Shown here piece after piece: positions 1 to 9,683 of a stretch of DNA of 59,185 nucleotides (position 1 is its first letter; the number at the start of each line of letters is the position of its first letter). The notes under the pieces are model-generated. The model searched no databases, had not been told where the DNA came from, and was given only the letters and a program-made list of their open reading frames with translations. This DNA comes from Eggerthellales bacterium (GTDB lineage Bacteria > Actinomycetota > Coriobacteriia > Coriobacteriales > Eggerthellaceae), in contig JAQXVU010000021.1 in assembly GCA_029225085.1 (NCBI GenBank), positions 1-59,185 on the forward strand, written 5' to 3'. The translations under genes and the position numbers were made by a program.

Positions 1-2
1 AC

Positions 3-110
3 GAGATGTACGCGGAGAGGCCGAGGGAGACCGGGGAGCCGGCATGGGGAGAGGCCCCGGTCTGGCAGGAGCTGCATCACCAGACCCCGTACCCGTTCTC
101 CGTCATCTGA
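3..110 (+). CDS. 3' end of an unidentified gene (5' truncated)
   Basis: An open frame enters from the left window edge and stops at TGA 108-110. It encodes about 35 residues that are charged at first and end in HHQTPYPFSVI. The overlapping frame that starts at 44 and runs to 241 has a low-complexity look and no ribosome binding site, so I prefer the edge-crossing frame. I do not recognise the family. It would be convergent with yqeK. Only the C-terminus is visible, so this is a tentative call. Confidence 0.35.
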   Translation, partial: EMYAERPRETGEPAWGEAPVWQELHHQTPYPFSVI

Positions 111-173
111 GCCTCCAGACACACATTTTGTCCGCTAACCCGCGTTTTTTCATGCGTGATTATCCGAATCCGC

Positions 174-293
174 CTGTTCAACAGCGCGAGCGAATCCCGC
201 ATCTCAGCACAGGCGAATCAGCTCCCAGGCAAGCCCTCTAATCAGCGGCACGGGTGAATCAGCACCGCGGGCAAGTCCCCTATTCAGCGGCGC
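174..293. repeat. degenerate direct repeats covering the yqeK 3' end
   Basis: Two adjacent units, 211-251 and 252-293, match at about 32 of 42 aligned positions with one gap. The second contains the stop codon and last codons of yqeK (280-293). A third partial copy of the yqeK end is seen at 174-191 (13 of 18 identical to 281-298). The stretch from 111 to 279 holds no gene that I can support, only these repeats. Confidence 0.7.
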
Positions 294-984
294 GAATGCT
301 CTCGCCGAACTTGCGCTCGGCAGCCACCCAATCGGAAGGCAGGGCCTCAAGCTGGGTGTCGGCGTTGTAGGCGCCCTCCTCATGGGAGTTCTTCAGGCGC
401 TCTACCAAGTAATTCCACACCTCGATGGTCTCAGGGTGCACAGGGCGATTCTGGGATACCAGGAACTGCAGCACGTTCTTGAAAGCCAGGAAGTACAGCT
501 CCTCGAGGCTGACCCTACCGCAGGCGCGGCGGACCTCCTTCACGTTGCTGTACTTGCGGCCAGGCTCCACCAGGTCAGCGACGTAGACGATCATGTCCAG
601 CTCGGTCATGTTGCGATCGCCGGAGGTGTGACGAGCAATGGCCTGCAGCACATCAGTGTCGATCTCGGGGAACTCGTCCTTCAGGGCAGCTGCGGCCGTT
701 GGGCCATGCAGAAGCCAAGGCATCGAGGACACCACCACCGGGTCGATGTCGAGGTCATACATCATGACGCGCTTGCGAATCTCGTTCAGGGTCAGACCCT
801 TGTCCCAGTCATGCAGAAGACCGGCCATGCGTGCCTTGTCGGTGTCGACGCCATAGATGTCGGCAAGTTCTTCAGCCGCCTTAGAAACCCGCTTGGAATG
901 CTCGTAGCGCTTTTCAGGAACTCGCTCCTTGAGCAGCTTCTTCATCCTCTTGAAGTTCTCGTCAGAATAGAATTCCTTGCTCAT
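280..984 (-). CDS. yqeK: YqeK-type HD-domain hydrolase (bis(5'-nucleosyl)-tetraphosphatase, symmetrical)
   Basis: The 234-residue protein has an HD phosphohydrolase domain: His29 in RYEHSKRV, then His58-Asp59 in GLLHDWDKG, and a later conserved segment ARHTSGD. YqeK proteins hydrolyse Ap4A to two ADP and bind iron. The gene lies 27 bases downstream of nadD on the same strand, the usual arrangement (nadD-yqeK, often followed by rsfS). No rsfS is visible after it before the window edge. The last 40 or so residues extend past the usual core. The 3' end is copied in the downstream spacer (see repeat). Start ATG at 984 lies next to an AAAGG-type ribosome binding site. Function rests on family knowledge. 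Confidence 0.9.
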   Translation of the reverse strand: MSKEFYSDENFKRMKKLLKERVPEKRYEHSKRVSKAAEELADIYGVDTDKARMAGLLHDWDKGLTLNEIRKRVMMYDLDIDPVVVSSMPWLLHGPTAAAALKDEFPEIDTDVLQAIARHTSGDRNMTELDMIVYVADLVEPGRKYSNVKEVRRACGRVSLEELYFLAFKNVLQFLVSQNRPVHPETIEVWNYLVERLKNSHEEGAYNADTQLEALPSDWVAAERKFGESIRAAE

Positions 985-1011
985 GCCCGACCTTTCCCCA
1001 TCGGTTTCCGC

Positions 1012-1671
1012 TCAACCTTTTCGGTACAGCCCCTTTAGCTGTAGGTATGAACGTACCACATCTGGAACCAGGTACCTGACCGATTGGCCAGCGGCCACTT
1101 TTTCTCGAAGCATGGACGACGAAACGTCGATTCCGGGCAGGGAAAGGAAGGTGACGTTGATGCCGCAGGCAGCTCGCACCGCCTCTCCTGCAACAGAATC
1201 GATGGAATATCCTGGTCGAGAAACCCCCACGAAGGTAGCAAGATCCGCCATCTCGCTGGCCCGGTGCCACAGATGCAGCGTGCAGGCAGCATCGGCTCCC
1301 GTGATGAAGTACAGCTGCACGTTGTCGGGGAAATAGTCCCTGAGGGCCCGAAGGGTGTCGTAGGTGTAGGTGTCCCCTCCCCTGTCTATCTCGAAGGAGC
1401 TGGCGTCGAAGCACGGGTTGTCCTCTACCGCCATGCGCACCATGGCAAGGCGATCCTCGGCGCTGGTCACCTCACGGTCCTTCTTGAACACCGGAGTGCC
1501 CGCGGGCATGAAGATGACGCCATCGAGGCCCAAGGCGACACGGGCCTGCTCCGCCAAGGACAGATGGCCCATATGAATGGGATCGAAGGTTCCACCCAAG
1601 ATGCCAAGGCGATGGGGCGCACTATCAGCGCGACCCAGATCGTCGAAGCGCTCTGAAACGTATACGGACAC
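1012..1671 (-). CDS. nadD: nicotinate-nucleotide adenylyltransferase
   Basis: NadD transfers AMP from ATP to nicotinate mononucleotide in NAD synthesis. The 219-residue protein has the nucleotidyltransferase signature GILGGTFDPIHMGH near residues 23-36 and the C-terminal SSSMLREKV motif, which corresponds to ISSTxxR. The start is GTG at 1671, preceded by a strong GGGGGAGAG site. About 20 residues precede the first strand, slightly more than usual. It sits 27 bases from proA and 27 bases from yqeK, so the three are probably cotranscribed. Confidence 0.95.
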   Translation of the reverse strand: MSVYVSERFDDLGRADSAPHRLGILGGTFDPIHMGHLSLAEQARVALGLDGVIFMPAGTPVFKKDREVTSAEDRLAMVRMAVEDNPCFDASSFEIDRGGDTYTYDTLRALRDYFPDNVQLYFITGADAACTLHLWHRASEMADLATFVGVSRPGYSIDSVAGEAVRAACGINVTFLSLPGIDVSSSMLREKVAAGQSVRYLVPDVVRSYLQLKGLYRKG

Positions 1672-1698
1672 GGCTCTCCCCCTCTGCGGCGCAAGTGC

Positions 1699-2961
1699 CT
1701 AGCGAACCTGGCCCGTTCCGGTGATCAGGTACTTGTAGGAAGTGAGAGCCTCCAGAGCGAAGGGCCCGCGAGCGTGCAGCTTCTGGGTAGAGATGCCGAT
1801 CTCGGCTCCTAAGCCAAACTCACCGCCGTCAGTGAAGGAGGTGGGAGCGTTCACGTACACGCTCGATGCATCCACGTTGCGCTGGAAGTAGGCAGCCGCT
1901 TCATCGCTGTTGGTCACAATGGCCTCAGAGTGCATGGTGCCGTAGGTGTTGATGTGACCCACCGCTTCCTCAACCCCAGAGACGCAGCGAATGGCGATCT
2001 CGGGAGCCAGATACTCCGTAGCCCAATCCTCCTCGGTGGCATGGGTGACCACAGCACCAGGTACCTCGGAGGCGATGGCATAGGAAGCGTCGTCGCAGTG
2101 CATGGCGACGCCCTTCTCAGCCAAGGCAGCGCAGGCTTCAGGCAGGAAGGCAGAAGCAATGGAAGCATCTACCAGCAAGGTCTCGGCGGCATTGCAAACA
2201 CCGTAACGACGGCATTTGGCGTTGATGAGAATGTTCTTAGCTATGGAAAGGTCCGCAGAGGCCTCTACATACACATGGCAGTTGCCGGTGCCAGTCTCGA
2301 TGATGGGAACCGTGGCGTTCTCGACGCAGTGATTGATGAGTCCTGCACCACCGCGAGGGATGAGCAGATCTACCAGGCCACGGGCATGCAGCAGCTCGTC
2401 GGTGGCACTGCGATCGGAGGACTGAACCATCTGCACGCAGTCGGCGGGGAGGCCGACCTTCAGCAGAGCGCGACGCAAAGAGTCGGTGATGGCCATGCAG
2501 GAATTGAAGGCCAGAGAGCCGCCGCGCAGAATGCAGGCGTTGCCAGTCTTCACGCAGATACCGGCAGCATCGGCAGTGACGTTAGGGCGAGCCTCGTACA
2601 CCATGGCAACGACACCCAGGGGCACAGAAACCCGCTGCAGCTGCATGCCGTTATACATGGTGCGCTCCTGCTGCACCACGTTCAGCACCTCAGGCAGAGC
2701 TCGAAGCTCTTCGAGAGCATGAGCAATGCCCTCGATGCGGGCAGCATCGAGGGCAAGGCGATCGATGAGGGAGTCCTTGGTGCCCTTTTCGCGGGCAGCC
2801 GCCACATCCCTCTCATTGGCGGCGATGATGGCCTCTGCGTCTTCCCTGAGGCAGGCAGCCATGGCGTCGAGAGCGTCATTGCGCACCTGCAGGGAGGAAA
2901 CCCCCAGAACGCGGGAGGCCTCTTTGGCACGCTGTGCCAGCAGAAGAACTGGTTCGCTCAT
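1699..2961 (-). CDS. proA: glutamate-5-semialdehyde dehydrogenase (gamma-glutamyl phosphate reductase)
   Basis: ProA reduces gamma-glutamyl phosphate with NADPH, the second step of proline synthesis. The 420-residue product has the aldehyde dehydrogenase fold, with the catalytic cysteine in RRYGVCNAAETLL around residue 255 and the conserved IPRGGAGLI segment. I chose ATG 2961 over ATG 2970 because AAAGGA lies 7 bases before 2961 but abuts 2970 without spacing. It follows proB by 51 bases, and the two act consecutively in the pathway. Confidence 0.95.
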   Translation of the reverse strand: MSEPVLLLAQRAKEASRVLGVSSLQVRNDALDAMAACLREDAEAIIAANERDVAAAREKGTKDSLIDRLALDAARIEGIAHALEELRALPEVLNVVQQERTMYNGMQLQRVSVPLGVVAMVYEARPNVTADAAGICVKTGNACILRGGSLAFNSCMAITDSLRRALLKVGLPADCVQMVQSSDRSATDELLHARGLVDLLIPRGGAGLINHCVENATVPIIETGTGNCHVYVEASADLSIAKNILINAKCRRYGVCNAAETLLVDASIASAFLPEACAALAEKGVAMHCDDASYAIASEVPGAVVTHATEEDWATEYLAPEIAIRCVSGVEEAVGHINTYGTMHSEAIVTNSDEAAAYFQRNVDASSVYVNAPTSFTDGGEFGLGAEIGISTQKLHARGPFALEALTSYKYLITGTGQVR

Positions 2962-3012
2962 AAAATGCATCCTTTCCGAAGGACCCCAGCCCCTCTGCCG
3001 ACAAAGAATTCG

Positions 3013-4137
3013 CTAATCGAAGACGATGAGCTCATCCCTATGCACCAGAGGCGCTTCAGCCATATGGGCCAAGAGCCTGTTAGAGGCAAGTTCCACATTA
3101 GACTTACCCAGAGCAAGACGGCACTCATCGCTCGAGAAGCCAATCTTACCACGGGCGAAGATGTGGTCAGAGCCATCGACGATGTCTACCACGTCATCGG
3201 CGCTGAAGTCGCCTTCGACGTCGCGGACGCCGACGCTGAGAAGGGAGCTGCCCTTGTTAATGAGGGCGGCCTTGCAGCCATCGTCGACTTTCAGGGTGCC
3301 ATGAGTGCTGTCGCCGAGGGCTATCCAGAGCTTACGAGGGGTGATCTCGTGAGCGATGCCCTGACGGACGAAGCGCGTACCGATGCGCTCACCGGATACG
3401 AAGCGTGGCAGTGCGTTTTCAAGGCGACCGTTGCAGATGGTCAGAGGGATGCCTGCGCTCATGAGGACGCGAGCGGCGCGAATCTTGGTGATCATGCCGC
3501 CAGAGGCCTGCTTAGAACCAGGACCCTCAGCTCCGGCGATGATGCTCTCATCAATGAAGGACACCGTGGGAATGAGTACCGCATCCTTATGGGTGGCAGG
3601 ATTCTTATCGTACAGACCGTCGATGTCGGAGAAGATGATGGCCTCATCAGCCTGCACCAAGCAAGCCACCAGGGCGCTTAGAGTGTCGTTGTCTCCGAAC
3701 CGGATCTGCTCGATGGAGATGGTGTCGTTCTCATTGACGATGGGCACCACATCCCAGGCAAGCAAACGCTCGAGGGTGTCGCGAGCGTGCAGATACACGT
3801 GGCGGCTCGCGGTATCACGGCGAGTCAGCAAAACGCTGGAAACCGTGATGCCATGAGGTGCGAAGGCCTCAGCATAGGCCTGGTTCAATGCCACCGAGCC
3901 AACGGAAGCGGCAGCCTGCAGACTTGGAGTGTCGGTAGGACGCTCGGTCTCACCGAGAACCTGAAGACCAGCTGCGATGCTTGCGCTGGTTACGATGATG
4001 GCATTCCATCCCTGAGCGCGAATCTGGGCAATTTGGTCAGCAAGGGAACGAAGATACGCATCGTCGATGCGTCCTTCAGGGGTAGTGAGGGTAGACGTGC
4101 CGACCTTTACGACTACAAGGCGCTTTCCATTGATCAT
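3013..4137 (-). CDS. proB: glutamate 5-kinase
   Basis: ProB phosphorylates glutamate at the gamma carboxyl, the first committed step of proline synthesis. The 374-residue protein has the amino-acid kinase domain (VVKVGTSTLT at the N-terminus, NENDT and FSDIDGLY further on). It also has a C-terminal PUA domain (about residues 280-365, with the LWIALGD and ARGKIGFSS segments). ATG at 4137 leaves one base after the obgE stop codon, so the two are probably translationally coupled. Feedback inhibition by proline is usual for the family but not readable here. Confidence 0.95.
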   Translation of the reverse strand: MINGKRLVVVKVGTSTLTTPEGRIDDAYLRSLADQIAQIRAQGWNAIIVTSASIAAGLQVLGETERPTDTPSLQAAASVGSVALNQAYAEAFAPHGITVSSVLLTRRDTASRHVYLHARDTLERLLAWDVVPIVNENDTISIEQIRFGDNDTLSALVACLVQADEAIIFSDIDGLYDKNPATHKDAVLIPTVSFIDESIIAGAEGPGSKQASGGMITKIRAARVLMSAGIPLTICNGRLENALPRFVSGERIGTRFVRQGIAHEITPRKLWIALGDSTHGTLKVDDGCKAALINKGSSLLSVGVRDVEGDFSADDVVDIVDGSDHIFARGKIGFSSDECRLALGKSNVELASNRLLAHMAEAPLVHRDELIVFD

Positions 4138-4138
4138 G

Positions 4139-5581
<1,443 letters not shown>

Positions 5582-5611
5582 CACAAATGCACAGGTACGC
5601 TTTGCGCTTTA

Positions 5612-5863
5612 CTAGGCAATAGGACGAACGTGAACCTTACGCTTAACACCCTTGGTGAACTCAACGGTGCCATCGCAGAGGGCGAACAGGGTGTCATCCT
5701 TGCCGCGACCTACGTTGTCGCCTGGGTGGAAGTGGGTGCCGCGCTGACGAACGATGATGTTACCGGTGGTAACGGTCTCGCCGCCGAACTTCTTTACGCC
5801 AAGACGCTTAGCTTTGGAATCGCGACCATTGCGGCTCGAGCCAAGACCCTTCTTATGTGCCAT
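5612..5863 (-). CDS. rpmA: 50S ribosomal protein L27
   Basis: The 83-residue protein begins [16 protein letters not shown] and contains the [17 protein letters not shown] and [14 protein letters not shown] segments typical of L27. L27 reaches the peptidyl transferase centre with its N-terminus. There is no N-terminal cleavable extension of the kind removed by Prp in Firmicutes. It is 39 bases downstream of rplU, the conserved order. Confidence 0.97.
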   Translation of the reverse strand: MAHKKGLGSSRNGRDSKAKRLGVKKFGGETVTTGNIIVRQRGTHFHPGDNVGRGKDDTLFALCDGTVEFTKGVKRKVHVRPIA

Positions 5864-5902
5864 GATGAAACTCCTTCTACGTGTTGGGAAATCGAGCTGC
5901 TA

Positions 5903-6223
5903 CTAAGCGAGCTTCTCAGAACCAACAGCGGTGATCTTCACGCGAGTCAGGTTCTGACGATGACCATTCAGCTTCTTGTAGTTCTTGCGCTTCTTGAACT
6001 TGAAGACGAGCTGCTTCTTGCCCTTGAACTGATCGAGGATAACGGCCTCGACCTTGGTCTGAGCTGCCTTGGCAGGATCGGCCTCAACGTTCTCGCCGTC
6101 AACGATAGCGATAGCCTCGAGCTCGATGTTCTGGCCTGCCTCGCCCTCGATCTTCTCTACATCAAGAATATCGCCAGGAGCAGCCTTGTATTGCTTTCCA
6201 CCAGTTTTAACGATTGCGTACAT
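5903..6223 (-). CDS. rplU: 50S ribosomal protein L21
   Basis: The 106-residue protein starts [18 protein letters not shown] and ends in the conserved [14 protein letters not shown] region. I chose ATG 6223, which has AAGGAG 7 bases upstream. The in-frame extension to 6253 has no such site and is not part of the family. It is the first gene of the rplU-rpmA-obgE-proBA-nadD-yqeK series. A near-consensus promoter lies 37-65 bases upstream. Confidence 0.97.
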   Translation of the reverse strand: MYAIVKTGGKQYKAAPGDILDVEKIEGEAGQNIELEAIAIVDGENVEADPAKAAQTKVEAVILDQFKGKKQLVFKFKKRKNYKKLNGHRQNLTRVKITAVGSEKLA

Positions 6224-6251
6224 GTAATTCTCCTTGAATGTGACAAAACAC

Positions 6252-6288
6252 AAGGATAGATACTAACAGCACACCTATCCTATGTCAA
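6252..6288 (-). promoter_or_regulatory. sigma-70-type promoter of rplU, with inverted repeat
   Basis: On the minus strand TTGACA (6283-6288) is separated by 17 bases from TAGTAT (6260-6265). The 7-bp inverted repeat 6252-6258 / 6276-6282 overlaps the spacer and the start of the transcript. It could be an operator or only coincidence. Confidence 0.75.
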
Positions 6289-6311
6289 CAATAAGTAGTT
6301 GAATTTGACTC

Positions 6312-6340
6312 AGGGAAACCCAACATTTTGCGCAGTTGGG
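6312..6340 (-). terminator. probable terminator after polA
   Basis: A 6-bp stem (6319-6324 with 6335-6340) directly follows the polA stop codon on the minus strand. A short TTT tract comes after it. The stem is short, so termination may be partial. Confidence 0.5.
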
Positions 6341-6342
6341 CC

Positions 6343-8979
6343 CTAATGAGCCGTTGCCCAGTTTACACCGTGAGACACGTCTACCACAAGAGGAACTTTC
6401 AGAGAAACCACGCCGGACATGACCTCTTCCACCAGAGCGCTCAGTGCGTCGGCCTCTTCCTCAGGACAGCTGAAGTCGAGCTCGTCGTGCACCTGCAGAA
6501 TGAGCGAGGCGTGCAGGCCCTCTTCCCTGACCCGTGCAGAGACCTGGGCCATGGCCAGCTTAATGATGTCGGCAGCCGTTCCCTGCATAGGATGGTTCAT
6601 GGCCGTACGCTCACCGAAGCTGCGGGTATGGGCATTGCGAGACCCCAGCTCGGGAATATGGCGCTTGCGACCGAACATGGTCGTGGCATACCCGGTCTTC
6701 TGAGCCTGGGCAACCACCTCATCGAGGTAGCTGCGCACCTGAGGGTACACCTGGAAGTAGCGGTCGATCATGTCCTTGGCCTCACCGAAGGGGATCTTCA
6801 GGGTCTGAGCCAAGCCGAAGGCCTGCTGGCCGTAGACGATACCGAAGTTCACCGCCTTGGCCCTGCTGCGCTGCTCCTTGGTCACTTCATCGAGCCCCAC
6901 CCCGAAAACCGTGGCGGCGGTATGAGCGTGGAAGTCATAACCGCTGTTGAAGGCCTCGATGAGACCTGGATCATCGGAGAGATGGGCCAGGATGCGCAAC
7001 TCGATCTGGGAGTAGTCCGCCGAAACGAAGACCTCGCCAGGAGCCAGGGGTACGAAGCAGCTGCGAACCTGACGGCCGAACTCGGTGCGCCCGGGAATAT
7101 TCTGCAGGTTGGGCTCGGAGGAGGACAGGCGACCGGTGGTGGTGACCGCCATATTGAAATGGGTATGAACGCGCCCATCGTCCTGACGGAGTCGCGGCAG
7201 AGCCTCGATGTAGGTGCTGTTCATCTTGGCCAGCTCACGGTACTTCAGGATGAGACCGGGAACCTCATGCTCGGAGGCAAGCTCCTGCAGCACTCCCGCG
7301 TCGGTGGAATAACCTCGGGAGGTCTTCTTCTTGGGAGGAAGGCCCAGAACCTCGAAGAGCACATGTCCCACCTGCTTGGGTGAGTCGATGTTGAACTCCT
7401 CCCCTGCTGCCTCATAGATCTTGCTTTGAATCTCCCGAATCTGCTCGACGGTTTCAGAGCCGATGGCAACCAGCTGATCTACATCGATAGCGGCACCGAT
7501 GCGCTCCATAGAGGCGAGAACCGGCACCAGGGGGGCATCGAAGGACTCATACACCGACAGAGCATCGTCAGCCTTCAGAGCATCCCGAAGCTCACCGGCC
7601 AAAAGGCGAACGCAGCGAGCCTGAGTGGCCAAAGCCAGCTCCTCATCCTCTATCTGAGGGAAGGGAATGCCCAAATGGCGCTCGCAGAGGTCAGCAAGCT
7701 GGGAGGACTCATGGCTGGCCAGCACATAGCCAGCAACCTGCACGTCGAAGAAGCGAGCCGCGAAGAGCTGGTCGTCGGTGATAAGGGCCTCTTTAGCGGT
7801 GTCGGCAGGATATACCTGATGCAGGCATTCCTTGGCATCCCAGGCAACGAAGGAGCCCTGGGAAACCAGCTCAGTCAAAGCGCCAAGCGCCTCATCGTTG
7901 GAGAGGTAGACTACGTCCTCCCCTGTATCGAAGGCCATGCACACCTCATCGCCGAAGATGCTGGACTGATCAGGGGCCTTCCATGCCACCGCAACCTCCG
8001 TGCCGGCTTTAGCCGCTTCATGCAGAGCCGCAAGGCCCGCAGAGCCATGGCGAATGGCCTTCCCGTCTACCGTCAGCGCCTCAGAGGAAGCGCTTCCCTG
8101 AGCGAAAGAGAGGACCTTGGCCAGATGGGACCTGAAGCCCACCTTGTTGAAGGCCTCCTTCACCGTATCGACGTCGAAGGAGGGGAAGGCAACCTCGTCG
8201 AGGTTTACATCGAGGTCGAGGTCGCAGATGATAGTGGCCACATCGCGGCTGAGGAAGGCGGAGTCCTTGTTGTTTACCAGGTTCTCTTTCTGCTTGCCCT
8301 TCAGCTCATCGATGTGCTCATAGATGCCCTCGATAGTTCCGTACTTGCTCAAGAGCTTCGAAGCAGTCTTAGGGCCGATGCCGGGAACGCCGGGGATGTT
8401 GTCGGCGGTATCGCCCATGAGACCCAGGAAGTCGATGAACTGGTCAGGACCGATGCCGTACTTCTCCGTAACCTCCTCAGGGCCGTACTCCACCACATCG
8501 GTGATGCCCTTTTTGGTGGTCATAACCCGCACGTGATCGGTGACCAGCTGATAGGCATCCTTATCGCCGGTGACCAAGATGGCATCCCAGCCCCGCTCCT
8601 CGCAGAGATGGGCCATCGTACCCAGAATGTCGTCGCCCTCCCAACCGGTCAGCTTCACCACGGGAACGTTCATAGATTCAAGAAGCTCCTCGATGACGGG
8701 GAACTGCACCCGCAGGTTGTCATCCATGGGAGGGCGCTGAGCCTTGTACTGCTCGAGGGCCTGCATGCGGATGGCGGGCTTGCCTGCATCGAAGGCGCAA
8801 ACCACGCCGTCAGGCTCTGCAGTCTCTAAGAACTTCAGGAACATAGACAAAAACCCGAAAGCCGCATTGGTGGGGGTTCCGTCAGGGGCGTTCATGGTGT
8901 CAGGGACCGCATGAAAAGCCCGGTGCATAAGAGAATTGCCGTCGATGACGGCAATTCTGCGAGTTTCACATTGTGACAA
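6343..8979 (-). CDS. polA: DNA polymerase I
   Basis: The 878-residue protein carries the 5' nuclease domain (about residues 1-300: DGNSLMHRAFHA, GWEGDDILG, GDKDAYQLV, GIGPKTASKLL). The family-A polymerase domain follows (SADYSQIELRILAHLS, QVHDELDF). In the middle domain the DxE and YD motifs of 3'-5' exonucleases are absent, so proofreading is probably lost, as in the Thermus and Bacillus enzymes. The start is TTG at 8979, with GAGGT 6 bases upstream. The ATG at 8971 is out of frame. It follows the GlnR-like regulator by 24 bases and may be cotranscribed with it. Confidence 0.95.
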   Translation of the reverse strand: MSQCETRRIAVIDGNSLMHRAFHAVPDTMNAPDGTPTNAAFGFLSMFLKFLETAEPDGVVCAFDAGKPAIRMQALEQYKAQRPPMDDNLRVQFPVIEELLESMNVPVVKLTGWEGDDILGTMAHLCEERGWDAILVTGDKDAYQLVTDHVRVMTTKKGITDVVEYGPEEVTEKYGIGPDQFIDFLGLMGDTADNIPGVPGIGPKTASKLLSKYGTIEGIYEHIDELKGKQKENLVNNKDSAFLSRDVATIICDLDLDVNLDEVAFPSFDVDTVKEAFNKVGFRSHLAKVLSFAQGSASSEALTVDGKAIRHGSAGLAALHEAAKAGTEVAVAWKAPDQSSIFGDEVCMAFDTGEDVVYLSNDEALGALTELVSQGSFVAWDAKECLHQVYPADTAKEALITDDQLFAARFFDVQVAGYVLASHESSQLADLCERHLGIPFPQIEDEELALATQARCVRLLAGELRDALKADDALSVYESFDAPLVPVLASMERIGAAIDVDQLVAIGSETVEQIREIQSKIYEAAGEEFNIDSPKQVGHVLFEVLGLPPKKKTSRGYSTDAGVLQELASEHEVPGLILKYRELAKMNSTYIEALPRLRQDDGRVHTHFNMAVTTTGRLSSSEPNLQNIPGRTEFGRQVRSCFVPLAPGEVFVSADYSQIELRILAHLSDDPGLIEAFNSGYDFHAHTAATVFGVGLDEVTKEQRSRAKAVNFGIVYGQQAFGLAQTLKIPFGEAKDMIDRYFQVYPQVRSYLDEVVAQAQKTGYATTMFGRKRHIPELGSRNAHTRSFGERTAMNHPMQGTAADIIKLAMAQVSARVREEGLHASLILQVHDELDFSCPEEEADALSALVEEVMSGVVSLKVPLVVDVSHGVNWATAH

Positions 8980-9003
8980 GATAGGACCTCGTGCTTCGTA
9001 TCC

Positions 9004-9675
9004 TTAGATCGACCAAAGGTAGCCTACGCCGCGAACCGTTTCCAAACGCTGCGCAAGCTCAGGACCTAATTTAGCACGGATACGACGAACATGAACGTCG
9101 ACGGTGCGGGAACCACCGTAATAATCGAAGCCCCACACACGCCTGAGCAACGCATCGCGAGAGTAGGTCCTGTTGGGGTGGGTCACTAGGAAGGCCAGCA
9201 GCGCGTATTCAAGATAGGTGAAGTCGAGGGGCTCGTCTCCCACCTTCACCTGGTAAGTTGCCAGATTAATGGACATGTTGTCGACAGTGATGAAGTCGGA
9301 CACCGAGGACTCATTGCCAGGCCACAGAAGCTGGCTGATGCGGGCGGTGCACTCGTCAGCGGAGGCGCCGTGCACCACAAAATCGCTCTTCACCTGCACG
9401 GGCAGACGGAAGCCGGTGAGGTCCTGCTGGCGAACGATGACCAGCATGTTAGCCCCGGACTCGCCGGAGAGCATCTGCTCGACGTTGGCCACAGTAGCCA
9501 TGGCCTCGTCAGCTTCCACAATGATCAGATCGAAGTCGGAGGGGTTAGCCAGGAGCTTGGCGATCTGCACAGAGGAACCAGGGGTCACATCTACGTCGAG
9601 GCCGCTGAGAACCTGCTGAAACAGATGGGCGTTGTCGAGACTGTCCGCGATAAATGCTACGTGTTTTCTACTCAT
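9004..9675 (-). CDS. orphan OmpR/PhoB-type regulator, GlnR-like
   Basis: The 223-residue protein has an N-terminal receiver-like domain (1-115) and a C-terminal winged helix (about 128-223). The winged helix shows LDFTYLEYALLAFLVTHPNR, the RRVWGFDYYGGSRTVDVH recognition region and RGVGYLW. The receiver lacks the phospho-acceptor: the strand reads FDLIIVEADE, with Glu where Asp is expected. No histidine kinase is adjacent. It lies 8 bases downstream of glnA. Actinobacterial GlnR, the global nitrogen regulator, is likewise an orphan OmpR-type protein with an atypical receiver. A nitrogen role is therefore an inference from domain design and context, not from sequence identity. Confidence 0.75.
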   Translation of the reverse strand: MSRKHVAFIADSLDNAHLFQQVLSGLDVDVTPGSSVQIAKLLANPSDFDLIIVEADEAMATVANVEQMLSGESGANMLVIVRQQDLTGFRLPVQVKSDFVVHGASADECTARISQLLWPGNESSVSDFITVDNMSINLATYQVKVGDEPLDFTYLEYALLAFLVTHPNRTYSRDALLRRVWGFDYYGGSRTVDVHVRRIRAKLGPELAQRLETVRGVGYLWSI

Positions 9676-9683
9676 ACTCTCAC

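Noticed and set aside
44-241. 65-codon frame near the left edge
   Set aside because: It is proline- and arginine-rich with no ribosome binding site; the overlapping edge-crossing frame is more protein-like.
174-293. CRISPR array or mobile-element ends in the repeated spacers
   Set aside because: Units are adjacent without spacers, differ between sites, and derive from the neighbouring gene's own coding sequence. No transposase or Cas gene is present.
6254-6342. L21 leader riboregulator
   Set aside because: Only a simple inverted repeat that overlaps the promoter is seen; a structured leader cannot be supported.
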